Assembly (NCBI RefSeq): GCF_050436995.1
Contig: NC_134745.1
Location: 8,494,001 to 8,558,000, forward strand
Direction: 5' to 3'
Origin: Anticarsia gemmatalis
Lineage: Eukaryota; Arthropoda; Insecta; Lepidoptera; Erebidae
DNA: 64,000 bases
Each line of letters starts with the position of its first letter. The stretch's first letter is position 1. Both the position numbers and the translations under genes were made by a program. Below the pieces are notes generated by a model. The model saw only the letters and a program-made list of their open reading frames with translations, was not told where the DNA came from and searched no databases. Below are positions 1-13,703 of this stretch, piece by piece.

Positions 1-1152
1 CCTGCTTTGAAACGTAGTACCTTTTACATTATTCGCATTTATTATTTAACAAGACAATATCACGCTATTCTGGATTTAACGAGAGCTCTCCTTCGCCTTG
101 CACTAAGAATTAATAATACTAAGTAAGCATTAAAAGTAGAAAGTGCGAAAATAAGAGCACTCTGTGTAAATTCAAGTTTCTTGTTTAATTAATGCACAAA
201 CAATGCTGTCAAAAGAGTAGATTAAATTATTATTAGACGATACGGAGAGTGAGCATAAATGTATGTATGTATAACGCAATGGACCGACAAACTTGGTTAC
301 CGTCAGGTGTGTGTTACGTGAGTACATTCACCGGTGATTTTGAAAAAGAAACATTTGCATAAAGTGTTTAGCTAGGTCGTTATACGCTTTTCGGTGGCAC
401 CAATAATATATTAGCCTACTCTATTGATATGAAGAGTGAAAGCTATTTACAACAAATTGTCAATTGCAATGAAAATCAAAACAGGTTAAAGTGCTCTTTG
501 TGATTTTGATGATGATGATGACTAAAGGAAGCATTGTTCGGTACATTGTCATACTAAGGTAGCAGAATGTTCTCATTGGTCGTAGGAGGTGTTAGGAAAC
601 TGGCGCGACTCTGAAGACGGAGCGATGCGCGCGTTTAACCTAAATTGTTTGATTGTCCATCAGGCGTGTCCTGCGGTCGACGAGCTCTCAGCGCACGTTC
701 ACTCATTCATAACACAGCCACATATGTACACCGACACTTTGTTCTCTACCCATTCTTGAATGTTTCGTGATGCAATACGACAATTTCTGTACACCTTGTT
801 CAATAATGCGCTACTCTCTAGATCTTCAGGTTGTATGGTGATCAGCTCCCTACTCAGTTTGCTTAAATGTCCTGTATTTTTTATTTAACTTTGCCTTCTC
901 TGATTTAATATTTTACATGTTGCAAAATATAATAAAAATGTTGTGAGTAGACCATGCCGTTTAAGTTTGTGATTGGAAGATTGTCTAAATATGAATTGTA
1001 TATTTAAGTGTAATAACTTGTCCACAATAAATGTTTATCTTCTGATTTATTAGTCTCGTGATTGTCGTTTTTAAATACAGTTCTCAGAACAATAACATAA
1101 AACATGTCTGGGTAACCTCGAGTCAAAAGGTTTGCCCGTCAACGAATAAGTT

Positions 1153-1168
1153 ATTTGCATAAGCAAAT
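1153..1168. promoter_or_regulatory. Octamer-containing palindrome (possible POU dimer site)
   Basis: ATTTGCATAAGCAAAT contains a full octamer ATTTGCAT and has inverted 6-bp arms ATTTGC and GCAAAT separated by 4 bp. POU-domain factors are known to bind ATTTGCAT and to dimerise on palindromic variants. A single 16-bp match in AT-rich DNA can arise by chance, so the regulatory reading is inference only. Confidence 0.2.
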
Positions 1169-3991
1169 TCGACGAACGACAGCGCGGTCATTATTTAATG
1201 AGGTTCACCTAATATGACAACACGACGAAATAACGCTGTAAATTACACACAATTATGCTTACACGCATCGATTGTAATGTCCCGGACATTGTTATGACGA
1301 GGCGATTTATGTATTTTGCTGTTCAACACGTCTCGTTGATTACACCCTGTAGGGATTGATAGGAAGTGTATTGCGAGTTTCGTCTGGCCACTGACTAAAC
1401 AAGCGTTGCACTTGTTCGCAGAATATCTAAAATAAGCCGTTGTAGCTGGATCGTGGCGTTTCCTTATGAACGGCTAAGACTAGTGGGCGGCGCGTGGCGC
1501 ATTCGCTAGTTTATGCTTCCCGAGACCAAAATAATTCACAATCGACGGCATCCGTTATTGAACCGTGAGTATTGGTGCCGGCGTGTGCTATGACGATGGA
1601 GCAACGAGCCGTAATTTAAAAATAACATTCGCTTTACCATCGGTATGTTTTGATAAAGAACAGGTATGTTATTCATGTTACTGTATCGAGTTAGTAAAAT
1701 TCATAACAAAAGCGGTGGTATTTTTTGTAAACGTAGCTTTGACGAAACGATAACTTCGCTTTTAAAGTTATTCAAAACAGTCAAGAGTTATTTGCAAAAT
1801 AGTTAATGGAACGAGAGGCATGTCGGGTTACAATCGCGAGGTTCGCGCGCAGGATTTATGGCGGAGGCTCAGTCATCTCGAGCGGGCATCGGAAGTGCCG
1901 ACCGGTCGTGGACATTCCTAAAAATCCAGCCGATGAATGTCTCTACCATAGCGTGCACGAATGTGTGTCAGGGTTTGATACAATTACGATTTCATTCAAG
2001 TCTACCACGAGCGTATCCTTTTTACGTCAAAGCGTGTAGTTGACTGCGGATGCAGCGGTTTAATCAATTATAAATTAATCAAGCGTATACCAATAAGAGC
2101 AGATTGAACCCATTAAAAAGGTACACTTTAATAAGTAAGATACCATTCGATGTATATCTCGTGTCGACTCATTGTGAACACGTGTGCGCGTGATCAATTT
2201 ATTGTTGCGTGACCTATCCGCCTTTGTTCCCTAACCGTGACATTCACAATTATTCGGAGAAAAATAATTCATTATAATATTCCATGTTCTGTCCTTATCT
2301 ATAATCTCGATCGTCCAACTTCTGCTGATTAGTCGAAGATTTTTTACATTGCATGAAGCACGAACATGTATTTCAATTACTTAACTAGGTATTCTCTATC
2401 CACTGTTAAATAGAATTTAATGCGGTTTTAATGTTTGGTGTGAAGCGGGAAGCCGGTTACCTTCAACCCATACACAAATGGTCGCGTGTTGCTTGTATTG
2501 CGATACATAAATTGTTGTTTGCAGAGACAATGGCCCCTGGCAATAAACGAGCAAAAAGATCTTCAATCTAAAACCAATTTTTAAGTGGGACAAGCATATT
2601 ACTAAACACTGATTACAGCGTAATAACGCGTTTATGTCTTATGCAAACATAGTTCTATCTAAAATCTTATATTACAGTTATAATGAAATTTATTGAGGTT
2701 GTCTGACTGTACGTACTACCATACGGGTAGCTGAAGACTACTGAAATTTTACTACTTACCTACCCTGTTTCGAAATCATTGTCAAATCTTTATTTAGGAA
2801 CAAAAATGACTTATCTAAGTTGAAAAGTTAAACACCGAACGTGTATGTGTCAGCTAAAGTACGTATAAATTAGTCAACACCGGAATCATAACATGTGTCG
2901 GACCGACATGCTGACGATTTTTGTCATTGGGAATAGCCAGTGGGATGATAGGTCAATTAAATGATATAAGGGGTTTCCCGATGTTCCAATGTGTGATTCC
3001 TATCCTGTTGATTTGAAGTATTCATTTTTTTATCCCAATGATAAATCGACTTCCTGCGAAACAAAATTATAATAAACGATTGAAAAAAGTCGTTAGAATT
3101 TCATTTTAGTTTCAGTTATGTTTCTCTGGTTAATACTTGCTTTGAAGTTTTCTCGCACTCGTATAGCTGAGGCTATTTCAAACTTATTTAATTAATGAAA
3201 CATATTTAAAGTGTAACTGACTATTTAATTGTATATGCGGGGAAATTCTAGCTCAACGAACTTATTTCAACTTAAATTACGATTGCATTATAATTAGAAA
3301 ATACTTGGAACATTTTCTCACATATTATTACAAAAGGCGCGTGTCTGATGTATAATGATGAGATTTACGAGTAAGAATAGTTTGCGACAAGCCGGTGTTA
3401 CAATACTTATAGGAGTGACATAATCATAACGAGGGAACTAAAAGTGTCTGGAATTCGTTCACGTTGTTATTGAATGAGAACGACGGTAGCATCTCGTCGA
3501 CTGGCGGCACAAATTGTTGATTACAAAAGAGCAGCAATTGAGACGTCAGAGACGCAGGAAACGAACAGATTGAAACTTATGTCTGCATTGCAACTCGACC
3601 AATCACTACTCATCTAGTTTATAAGTAGATTGTTTAAGAACCGGCTCGTTATAAATAACTAGACAGAAACAATGCGACGCAGTATTGCGTTACGAGAGTT
3701 GTTTCATCATAGAAAATACATCACTGTTACCAAATATTTGACCCAACAATGATATCAAATAGTAATCGTATCTCTAGAGAAAGTTTCATCTATATACAAA
3801 GTTGTTAGTATGGAACATTTCCGGCGCTCTATTGTTTGCAAATGACTCACTAACTGTTGTAACATCATTGAATAGTTCTGTTTAATGTGTCTCTTGGTGT
3901 CGAGTCGCAGAAGTCAAGGATTGTTGTGAGAACGGTTTCATAGAAGGTTGGAAAGCGTAGAGTTGTGGTTGCTGTGGGCAGATGGGAGAAA

Positions 3992-4045
3992 GCGCGGTCG
4001 GAGGTCGCGGCCGCGGCCCGCGGGCCTCGGGCGCCCGGTTCCGAC
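3992..4045. other. CG-rich islet with nested palindromes
   Basis: This is a compact, almost purely G/C stretch in strongly AT-rich surroundings. It contains CGCGGCCGCG (4006-4015) directly abutting the 12-bp perfect palindrome GGCCCGCGGGCC (4015-4026). No open frame of note crosses it. It could be a regulatory module or a noncoding exon, and nothing decides between these. Confidence 0.4.
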
Positions 4046-7000
4046 TAACCGATGACACATTGATACTCTTATTGTTAGATACAATACCAGTACAAAATTG
4101 TTATAAACAATATTTTTCTATGCCAATACAAAAATGCCTCATCATTGTTAACAATTAAAATCTAATGGTTACATTATGACAAGCATTATTTATACAAACG
4201 ATAAAATTAGATATCTCTTGACACAAATAAAATAAACGTAGCAATATCATCGAAATTAGCATAAATATTCATAGTGAGTACGTTGGCTCGTTTGCGTTTT
4301 GTTGTGGTATCAATCAAGTAACAACTAAGAGTTGATGTAGTCCCGAGGCGAGCGTGGTATCGTATTGAAATTTACTTACGGTGCGGATGTGATTGCCAGA
4401 GATGAGATTATTTTATGTACAAGTTGCGCTTATGTATTTCATTAGCGGGGTGCAACGTCGCGCAAATTGGTCGACGCAGTTGCCAACGACCGGACGAATC
4501 TCATTAACAGCCCAGATTGATAGCCTCTGGAAAATGCTTTAAATTATTTCACGGTACATTTATATTGAATATCTATTCTAAATATAGAATACGAAAATAA
4601 TTGTTATAGACTCCAGGTGTGTCTCCATTTGGCTGTTCAGTTAAAAAAAAATCTTGCATAGGTTAACAGTTTATGAAAGAATTTCGATCGTTTGATTAAA
4701 TTACTTAAATAGTTTCATTAATTCGATTGAATGTTTTGCAATAAGTAGTTTATTTCCCTTAATAATGCTCTGGATTGGATTGAAGGACCCATTGTTTTTC
4801 ATACGAAGACCCATCTCTGGTAAAATATAAATGAAATATTTTTTTATGAAGATGCTTGCTTCCTTTGCTATTACTATCTTATGAAGAGCATATAAAAGTA
4901 CGCTTGCATGAGGTAGGTATGTTATGATAACATCTAGAGTAACCCAACGGGTGACAAGATTGCAAGAACTGGGCCCAAGTCACGTACCGCTGTGTAATTT
5001 GTAAGTAATTGTGCCTCAGTTTGTCAAACATGACGCAGCCTAAGGGCCCGAATAGGCTCATGATACTACATCAAATGTATCCGAACCTAATTTAAATAGA
5101 TAGGTAACGGTTTGTTGCGCAATGGGACATCGACCCGCGCCCGGAGTGAAGTCCATTTGATCACTTATGCATCAAACGCGTTCCGACACTCCCCGCTCCA
5201 ACACCATAAGACCATAACAGCCTCGTACCACCACACAACCAAACTTAATAACGCTTTAATAGCCTCAGTCAAGTTCAAAAACGTTTTAGATTTAATAGCC
5301 AGTTTGTGCCGTACAACCCAGTTGTATATCAATCACATTACACTTTGATTTACATTTTTTGTCATTAACACGAAAGAATAACCCTGGCACTTCAAGAGAA
5401 GACAGTTGAATGTTTTATTTTTTAACTAAATCGCTCTGTATTAAAATTAGAATGAGCCAGACATGATTTGCAGTCGTCCGTTAATTATGTGTCTTACTTG
5501 ACTTATGACTACAAATAAACGAAAACGTGCGCAAAAAGTTGTGTAAAGTAATTAATTAATCGTTGAACTGTAGTTATATGGTTTTTCATTGGAAAACTTG
5601 TAAGTTGATCGCTAGGTAGAGACCCACGAACGCTGGTCAAAAAGGGACGCTGTGAAAAATTGCTTCCACAAACTGTGCCCATTGAAAAGGGACCTACCGC
5701 ATTATGAGAATTCCTGTAGTATAAGCACCTTACTTCTCTAAGGTTAATTGATGGTTTACGGTTTGTGAATGCGTGCAAGAATGTTGCCCTTGCAGATTTA
5801 ATGCCGTTTGTGTCGCAATAAATTGTTTATCCTTGTCTGTCGTTTGGACTCTCATTTGTCGTACTATTTACAGATTCCAGACTGTAATTTAATCCATAAA
5901 GTGACTAAATGGGCATAGCTCGCCACAATTATTTGACAGATATCTGGTAACACCATTAATCATTTGAATGTTTATACTAAAAATGTATAATATGAATAGA
6001 TTATTGCGTTCCCACTGAGCACGAGCTTTGTTGATGTAACGTGTTTGAAGAAGCTTGCTTTCAATGATTCACACCTAGGTGCCAGTACCTTTGATGTTAC
6101 ATGTAAAATGTCAAGGATCGAAGCCAGATAGGTACGTGTTACAACTTTACCGCAATAAATAATATTCCCTCAGATTTTACTATAACGAAATACGCTAGAC
6201 GGTCGCAGTATGCATATAAACATGTGTGTTATTTATAGGTTTGGTGTGAGCAGAGACGCAGAGAGCGTGTCTGGTGCCACTTCCCTCCTCTCCGGATCAC
6301 TGCGCAGGATCGTCCGTTGACTTAGTATCCTGGCTGGATTGAACTTTGTATGGGGTCAATTGCATTAAACTTACATGAACTCAGCTATGTTCATCGTCAC
6401 TTACATTATCCATATTATAACATGAGTGGTTTACATGCCCAGTACAATGAATACACTCCAATTTGCTGTAGCGTACTAAATTAAATTTCAGCATTTAGTG
6501 GCGGATACCAACCAACACAGATCAATGCTGCCATAAGTCGATTATTCAACCAGATCCCGCGGGAAATAATATTAATGTGGACATGGCGGCTTTTTCACGC
6601 ACGTAGCCAACAAATGGACTCGGAATTTTGTAGAGATGCGTGAGGTCACGCCGCTCACGACCACTACGTTTCTTTACATAGACGCATCATGGAAAAACTC
6701 ATTCACCATTCAACGTAATACAACAAAAACCGAAGAATTTAGGTTTTATATTATATTTTCACAAAAAGTGTAATTTTCTGTTGTAACAATTTACGTATGA
6801 AGTAACAGGTTCTTTTTGATCATGTGTTTGTTTACACCAGATTCTTACGCAACTTTTAAGTGAAAGAATACCCACAAATCTGAGTGAAGATCGCTCAATC
6901 TATACATATTAAGTTACTATAAGTTTTCACAACAATCTGGGCAATTTTTCGCAGTAAGTAATTTTATTTTAGCAATAAGGTTATATAAATAAAAATCTGT

Positions 7001-10000
7001 TTACTTGAAAAACATTACGTTAATGATACAAAATAACAAACATTTAATTCCAATAAGCTCTCTTGAGTTTTATACGTACTTGAAGCTCACTCGAAATAAA
7101 AATACGATTATATTTTTTTGTAAGTTGGTATCAATATCAAAACCTTGTTAACTGTAATTGACTCTTTGACGGATTTAGAAGAGAAGCTCAGTCGCGAAAG
7201 CTCCAAGAAGCGTCACGCTGTAAGAAACGTAATCAATCAAGTGCTACAAAAAGGAGGAATCCACATCGTGCGACAACATCTCCGGCAAACTTTATAAAAA
7301 ATGAAATATTTTTTTCTCGACCGCTGACACAAACAATTGCAATATAACTAAGACGTTGCGATGAGAAAATTAATTGCAGTATTGTTGACAAAGATTACAA
7401 CTGCTATGTTTTGTTAGAAGCTTAGGATTTAATAAAAAAAATGATACACACATTATTTTTACAAACTGTCGAATGACTGCCTATTAGGAATGTTATTTGG
7501 TAGTAGTATTGTGTTGACCTCTTGCTGACATTGATATAAAAATTCAATGGTTGGACATTCCATAGCGCTTCATCTCCCACTGTGAATATCGCAACTTACA
7601 TGTGTAATGTGATTCGTTCGACAACTACAAAATTGTGAAACTTGAGTGAAGGTAAAATGCCACTCCTTCATGTCCACAGTATGTGAAATAAGTATTTATA
7701 TTTATAAGTTCATTAATTAGCGTGTTACGAGAACCCGCGAAGGTTATGCAATTATTGACAGTGAGCATGCAAGCTGTGTCGAGTTAGTGTCGTATTTATC
7801 ATAGCGTATACACGCAGCCGACGACGTGATAGTTCGCAATACGACCTGCGTTTGTACTGTATCTGCCATTGCACGTGAGAAATGTGATCAGAATACATAA
7901 TAATAACACATACACACACAACGGTCAGCGCTGCAATTTAGATAAGTGCTAGGTATGTAGTAGTACAGCTTTAACAGACTGGTGCGGATAAACGAACTGC
8001 TATCGATCTTGTATTTATTAACGTAAGGTTGGAACAGAACTGACTTGAAGTAGGCCGGAAGCGACTTATGAAGCTTATATCACAGTAATGTCTTAAATAT
8101 GAGCGTTATGTAGATAGGTATGTTCGCAGACACGAGATGCAAACATTTTTCTTAACGGGATAATGTGACGGTTGGTCCTTATCGCGTGTACTTAGTTTAA
8201 CCCACCCTTTTTTGGTGCGCACGTGGAAGTTAATTACACAGAAAGGATTGGACCAAAGGATCACATAAATCTACCTGCTAAGCACACAGATTATGTGGAA
8301 TATCTTCTTAAGATTGGTTTTTGTTACAGCTTTATGTGTAAATATATGAATTTGTGACATTTTTAAAATTGCAGAAATTAGTACAACTGCTCGCATGCAT
8401 ATTTTCCTTAGATCTAAAATGTTTATTGTAAGAAATAATAAGGGAATATAATCGGAAATCAATCTTCGTCAAATACTGCTTAAAAAGGTTTTTGCCATGG
8501 CTAGTCTTCTAAAGATGTACTACTTCGGTAGAAGAATTATAAAATGTTTTTTTTGTAAAGTTTAATACCGCTGTGTAGAGACGGCTTAGCCACGTGGTCA
8601 TTTTGCGATCGGTAAGCCAGCTATGCTACTCAGGCTAAGAGTTGAAAGACTACAATTACAACAAAACTTGAACAACTAAAACAAAATTGAAATCAAATTT
8701 ATTTTTGTTGAAAGATTAAGTAAAGTTATCGCTATGCTCTTTAATAGAACTGCTATACCATCACGCCTTTAGGTTATATTGTTTATTAACCAGAAGGTAA
8801 ACGTTGTTTAGCTTCAAATCAAACGAAATATACTATAATATTTATTATTATCGAAGTATCAATATGTATTAGCTGATTACGTTCAAACGTGAGGGTTTTC
8901 TAAAAGACGGCTTTATCTAAAATTCTGAAAGTCAAAGAAGCGCGAACTGTGTTCATCAAACGTAAACAAGCCGGTCTATTTTCGTTTACCTAATCTCCGG
9001 TACGGCGGCTTAACCCTTTATAGGGCTGTCAACTGATCGAAATGCTCTCGACACCTGTTTAGTTATGTATATTTTCAACTCAACGACTTTATGTAAGCCA
9101 CTATCGGATCTATAAATCACATGTAAAGGAAAAGAACTAAAAGAATAAAGTTTCTTATTTCGACCTCTCTTCTTGGTATTGTAGTGATTAGAATCCTAAT
9201 AATATAGCTTAAGATATATTTCGGTCTAAATCTTATCTATTATGGTTGGGAATCCTTTCTTTGACCTATTCGCGTTAGTATTTATTTGGCTACAGGCTAA
9301 AAGTGTTCTTCAAATCCGCCTAGTTTTCATTTAAATCCAACAAGTTGCTGTTTCATGTAGAGCCGAAATAGGGTTTCAACAGTTGGCATTAGGTTCACTA
9401 CCCTCAATCACTAGATACTATATAGGTAGTTTCGTATCTTTTTAAGAGTTTTGCTCACCCTCGAGGCAACAGGGGGTAAAAATAGTAAAATATAAGCTAT
9501 GTTACTGTAACCAATTTGTGTAGAGTATATTAGATTAAGTTTGCAGCCCTATCCCGAGAGCGTGAGCCCCAGGCAGTGTGTCGGACGTGAATGGCGTAAG
9601 GAGAGAGCACGGCCGGGCCGCAACTCGCGGATGAAGACGCTCCCATACTTGCATCACTGCCATTTTTGCATAATACTGGCTTTATTGCAACCACGCTGAA
9701 TGTCAAATGCTATGTCAGCACAACTGAAACACGCTCTTATAAATACACAATTATTTATTCATATTCAACAATCAATGCTAACGACTCAAAATTAAAATAT
9801 TTCGTGACACTCTTCTATGTAATATGATAATACGTGTAATTATGTCTCTAGAACAATGGTTAAATTAATTATGGAAAGTTGGAATTTTTTATGATTTTAT
9901 AATTGTCTTAGGTAAATATCGATTAACTTATTTGCATATTGTTAATAGCTGTGGTTAAGAAAACAAAAAAATATAATTACCATAAATATTGTATTCGAGT

Positions 10001-10247
10001 TTGTGAGCGATCTTGAGTTTCATTTGTAAAGTCAATATTGCGACTTATGTTTTAGTTTGGAGCCTTCGTGGAAACTTCAAGTTCCTAGAGATTGGTGTTT
10101 ACTTAAACATGGGGTGGTGCGGTTTATAAACAATGGACTGTGCAAATAAGCGTAATGTAAATACGACTAATAAGAGCTACATGCTTCAAATCTGTTTAGA
10201 ATAGAGTATTTACGTCGGTTACGTAAGCTCTTGTGTGTGGGATAGGA

Positions 10248-10266
10248 AATTCAACAATGTTGAATT
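10248..10266. repeat. Short inverted repeat, 9-bp arms, 1-bp spacer
   Basis: AATTCAACAATGTTGAATT has perfect 9-bp arms around one central base. This could be a dimeric protein-binding site or chance in AT-rich DNA. No flanking direct repeats suggest a transposon end. Confidence 0.3.
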
Positions 10267-13200
10267 CTGTATTGTTCCATACACCATGCATGAGGGACGC
10301 TGAACCCCCGGGGAGCTACTCACTTATATTTTATTTGCATCGTGAATGGTCATCGTTTTCTGATTATTAACGGTTATTGCAATGCGGATCAATAACTCCC
10401 CAAACATCATTTCACACTGCAGATTGATTTGATTAAATGACATATTTATTAAAATCATATACAGGTACATAGAATAATTTGGTACTAAGATTGGTTACAC
10501 GAGAGCTTGTGTTTGAGATGAGTTTTACTATATCGACAATAAATAAACTAATCGAATTGAAGATTGTTTTCAGAATATTAAAGCTATGGTACTTTAACAT
10601 ACCTCCTAAAACAATAGGATAAATGGTTCAGATTACTAGATAGAAGTTATCGGGAAACAATTGAGGAGTGATGTGGTGTGGTGACGCACGAGCCAAAGAA
10701 TAAGTACTGACTCATGGACGGCGCTAACAAATATTCTGGGAATAGCAAATAGCCTTGACAATCACGAGCATATTGTTCACAATGTTCACCGACCCATGTC
10801 TTGTTCTCTTGTCTCAATACAGTCGCCAAAACCTTCTCTACTGAGAATGAATGTGCTCTGATTTTCCTTGTTACTCTCAGACGCAATACTGATATTATGT
10901 TAATAAGTTCCAAGAATCTGATTTACCTGTTACTCAACATAAATAATACGATCGACCTATTAACAAGATTGCAGATTTTCAAGTGCTCAATCTCATTTTA
11001 TAAAATTGTATTTCATTATCAAGATGAGTTGCGATAACAAGTTTTTTTTAAATCTGTGATTGATTTTATAGAAGCGTTCAATAAATCTTGTTCTATATCT
11101 TATTTCGCAAGACATAAATCTAGTCAATTGAACGCGTCAAAGGCAATCTCAGCGTTTAACCACCAACATTTAGCGAATAGTGCGGGTCCCGATACGGCCG
11201 ATACTCACAATCGCGGGATCGGTTTCGTATCGCTACTCGCGGGGATCGAATGCGTCAGTTGTTCGATTCCATCGAATAAAGATAAATGGGTCCATGAGTG
11301 CGGGCTAGAAGGGTGTGGGGAATATGAGGAAGAGGGGCACAGGGGCATGGGGCTAATTGGCTGTCAGCTATGAGTTCGGTTGTAGTCGGCTCTCGCTGCA
11401 CGTTGAGTGGCATAGACGGTTTACTGACGCCCCCGGCCATCGTGACATACACGGTGAAAACAAAACAATGACGCCTGATTGGATTGGTTAGGAAATAGCT
11501 GAAGCACATCTTCCGTGTACCTACATTACGCACCACCAACACTCGACCATGAGTCCGCTACGTGATAATCAGATTAGCACTGACGCTCAATCTTATTAAA
11601 TAGATAGATGCCTCATGCCTCATGCCGGTTACAACGTTTCGGTAGCAATTGTGTTATTGATCAAGTAAAGCCAATTCTTAGCATTGCTCAATTGTATTTT
11701 ATTGAGGAAACGATTTGCAACAGTTTTATGTAGATGCACAAAATGCTGTTGACGTACGAATATTCTACAAATACATGCACAAAATTTTGAAGACGTGTTC
11801 AGAATTGTTAATATGACCATTTTTCACAAGACATAAGCATTGTCTATATAACAAGTTAGTACCAACTTGCTTTGCTGCTTATTGACATAAAAATATTAGT
11901 AAAATGATTACAAAACATAACCAATAAATAAGAACTAATTGATACAGCGACACACATTTGTATGTAACTGAAGAGAATGTAACATAGTGAAGAGGTCGAG
12001 TTAGAACGGATGTGATGCACCGATGTACCGCCGCCGCGTCGGGTCCCCGCTGCCTGACGCTCGACGCGGCCAGGTGGAGACCTCATTAGCATTAAAACTT
12101 ATTAACGGGACAATCCGGCTTTTATATACCAACCAAACTTGAATCTGCCCAATAAACTTAAACACAAACGCAGCAAGTTGTTACAAAATCCTGTATTATT
12201 TGATTAGATGAAAAGTGTTAGTACACGAGTGTTAATATTATTGTTTATTTAATCAATAAGTTCCTCACTAAACGTTGTGCCCACACTTTGTTTTTTGTAA
12301 GTTTCGTAACTGTATAATAATAATAAATTCAAGGTTCACCGCGTCCATTTGCCAAGGTTTAGTTAACGACTCACACAGAACGACAAAAACGCGTCTTCGT
12401 TTTTCGCATGACTTGCCAAGGTGGGTTGTGTTTATTAAAACATTGCTATTCAAGTCGCGGATTTCAATTAAATCATTTATAAAGTGAATCGTTCGGCAAA
12501 TGGAGATAAATGAGTTTTATTTCCGATTTCGGGTGTCACAAATCCTTATTTATTCGGTTCTATTAACGAGAACACATTTAGCAATTTATAAAGAGGAAAA
12601 AACGCAATTCCGCATTCACGACCGCAGCACAACAGAGAGGCTCACATAAATCTGCAGAGACATACAAAGCGGGCGGGGAGAGTCCCGGACAAAGTAATGA
12701 ACTAATTACATTAGTCTCAGGATGGTCGCAAGAGATGCGGTTGAAATGGCTAAACCGACCGCCTATTAACAGCGTGATGCGACGGGAATAATGATGATTG
12801 CGCACTAACAATGTCTTCGAATTACATGGACACCTCATAAAGCGAAAATGTTCAGTCTATTAACTAAAATTTAACAAATAATTGTTTGCTCGTGACGTGG
12901 TGATTGCAATCGTCAAAGAGTTAATCTTCGTATTTGTAATAACATAGATGAGTGTTGAAAGATTTCCATAGGTAAGTACATTCGCGTACATCACATTCGG
13001 CAATTACGATTTTCGATGGCACACGTGTCTTTGTAGTGACTCGCAGTGACAGGTACAAATGATTTTTGACCTCAATTTTGAGCAATCGTTTGTAAATTCG
13101 TCTTGAGTCATTCGGCTATTAACGCGCACCAATTAATTTATCAACGTGATTGCGGTTTTTTTTATTTCACAGAAAAAGCTTAATGGAACAAAAAAACATC

Positions 13201-13687
13201 ACTAGGTTTTTAATTAAGACATCAGTATTTATAGATAAATTTTGTAATAGTGCATCAAGTTTGCAATAGGTATGGTCACGATTGATTTGATGCAGAATGC
13301 CAACGCGCCACCGCAAGACGCGGAAGCCGGGGTCCGTTAGGCCCGGTTCAGGAATAGACGTTCTTGCGGCTGAAGCTTGTGTTAGACCGCACGCCCGTCC
13401 GCTATCGTGACTGAGGTCTTCAAACGCAATGCTATACACGCAACCACATTAAAGAAAATGCTTCCACATAAACGACGCCAAAATGGAAATATGAAATCCC
13501 ACTAATGTAGTCGTCTCCGCAGTAACTTTGTGCACCGTTTTTGCGCTTATTAATCAGTTCAGTACTCACTATTTCAAGCACCAACACTCAGCGTGTTCGC
13601 TTCAAGTTTCTTTTGCATCTGATTTTGTATAATAAATACAGAATATAAACCTTGTTTTGTTCCGTTTAGCACCATAATTGGACTTTA

Positions 13688-13703
13688 AATTATCGCGATA
13701 ATT
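13688..13703. repeat. 16-bp perfect palindrome centred on TCGCGA
   Basis: AATTATCGCGATAATT is self-complementary over all 16 bases, with a CG-containing core (TATCGCGATA) inside an AT-only context. It might be a symmetric binding site. No function can be assigned. Confidence 0.3.

Larger units (their letters stand above)
1..9539. other. AT-rich noncoding DNA, no gene supported
   Basis: I see no credible coding exon, RNA gene or intact transposon here. The open frames (for example 1565-1753, 1806-2039, 5112-5348, 5509-5778) are under 100 codons, overlap one another on different frames, and show no recognisable domain. Small items are a short GAT run at 508-521, CG-rich islets at about 1488-1505 and 3992-4045, and a POU-like palindrome at 1153-1168. 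Low-complexity A/T runs are frequent, as expected of lepidopteran intergenic or intronic DNA. Confidence 0.7.

Noticed and set aside
2521..2570. TTTGCAG acceptor-like site followed by a short ATG frame
   Set aside because: Only about 13 codons before a stop, and no partner exon could be identified.
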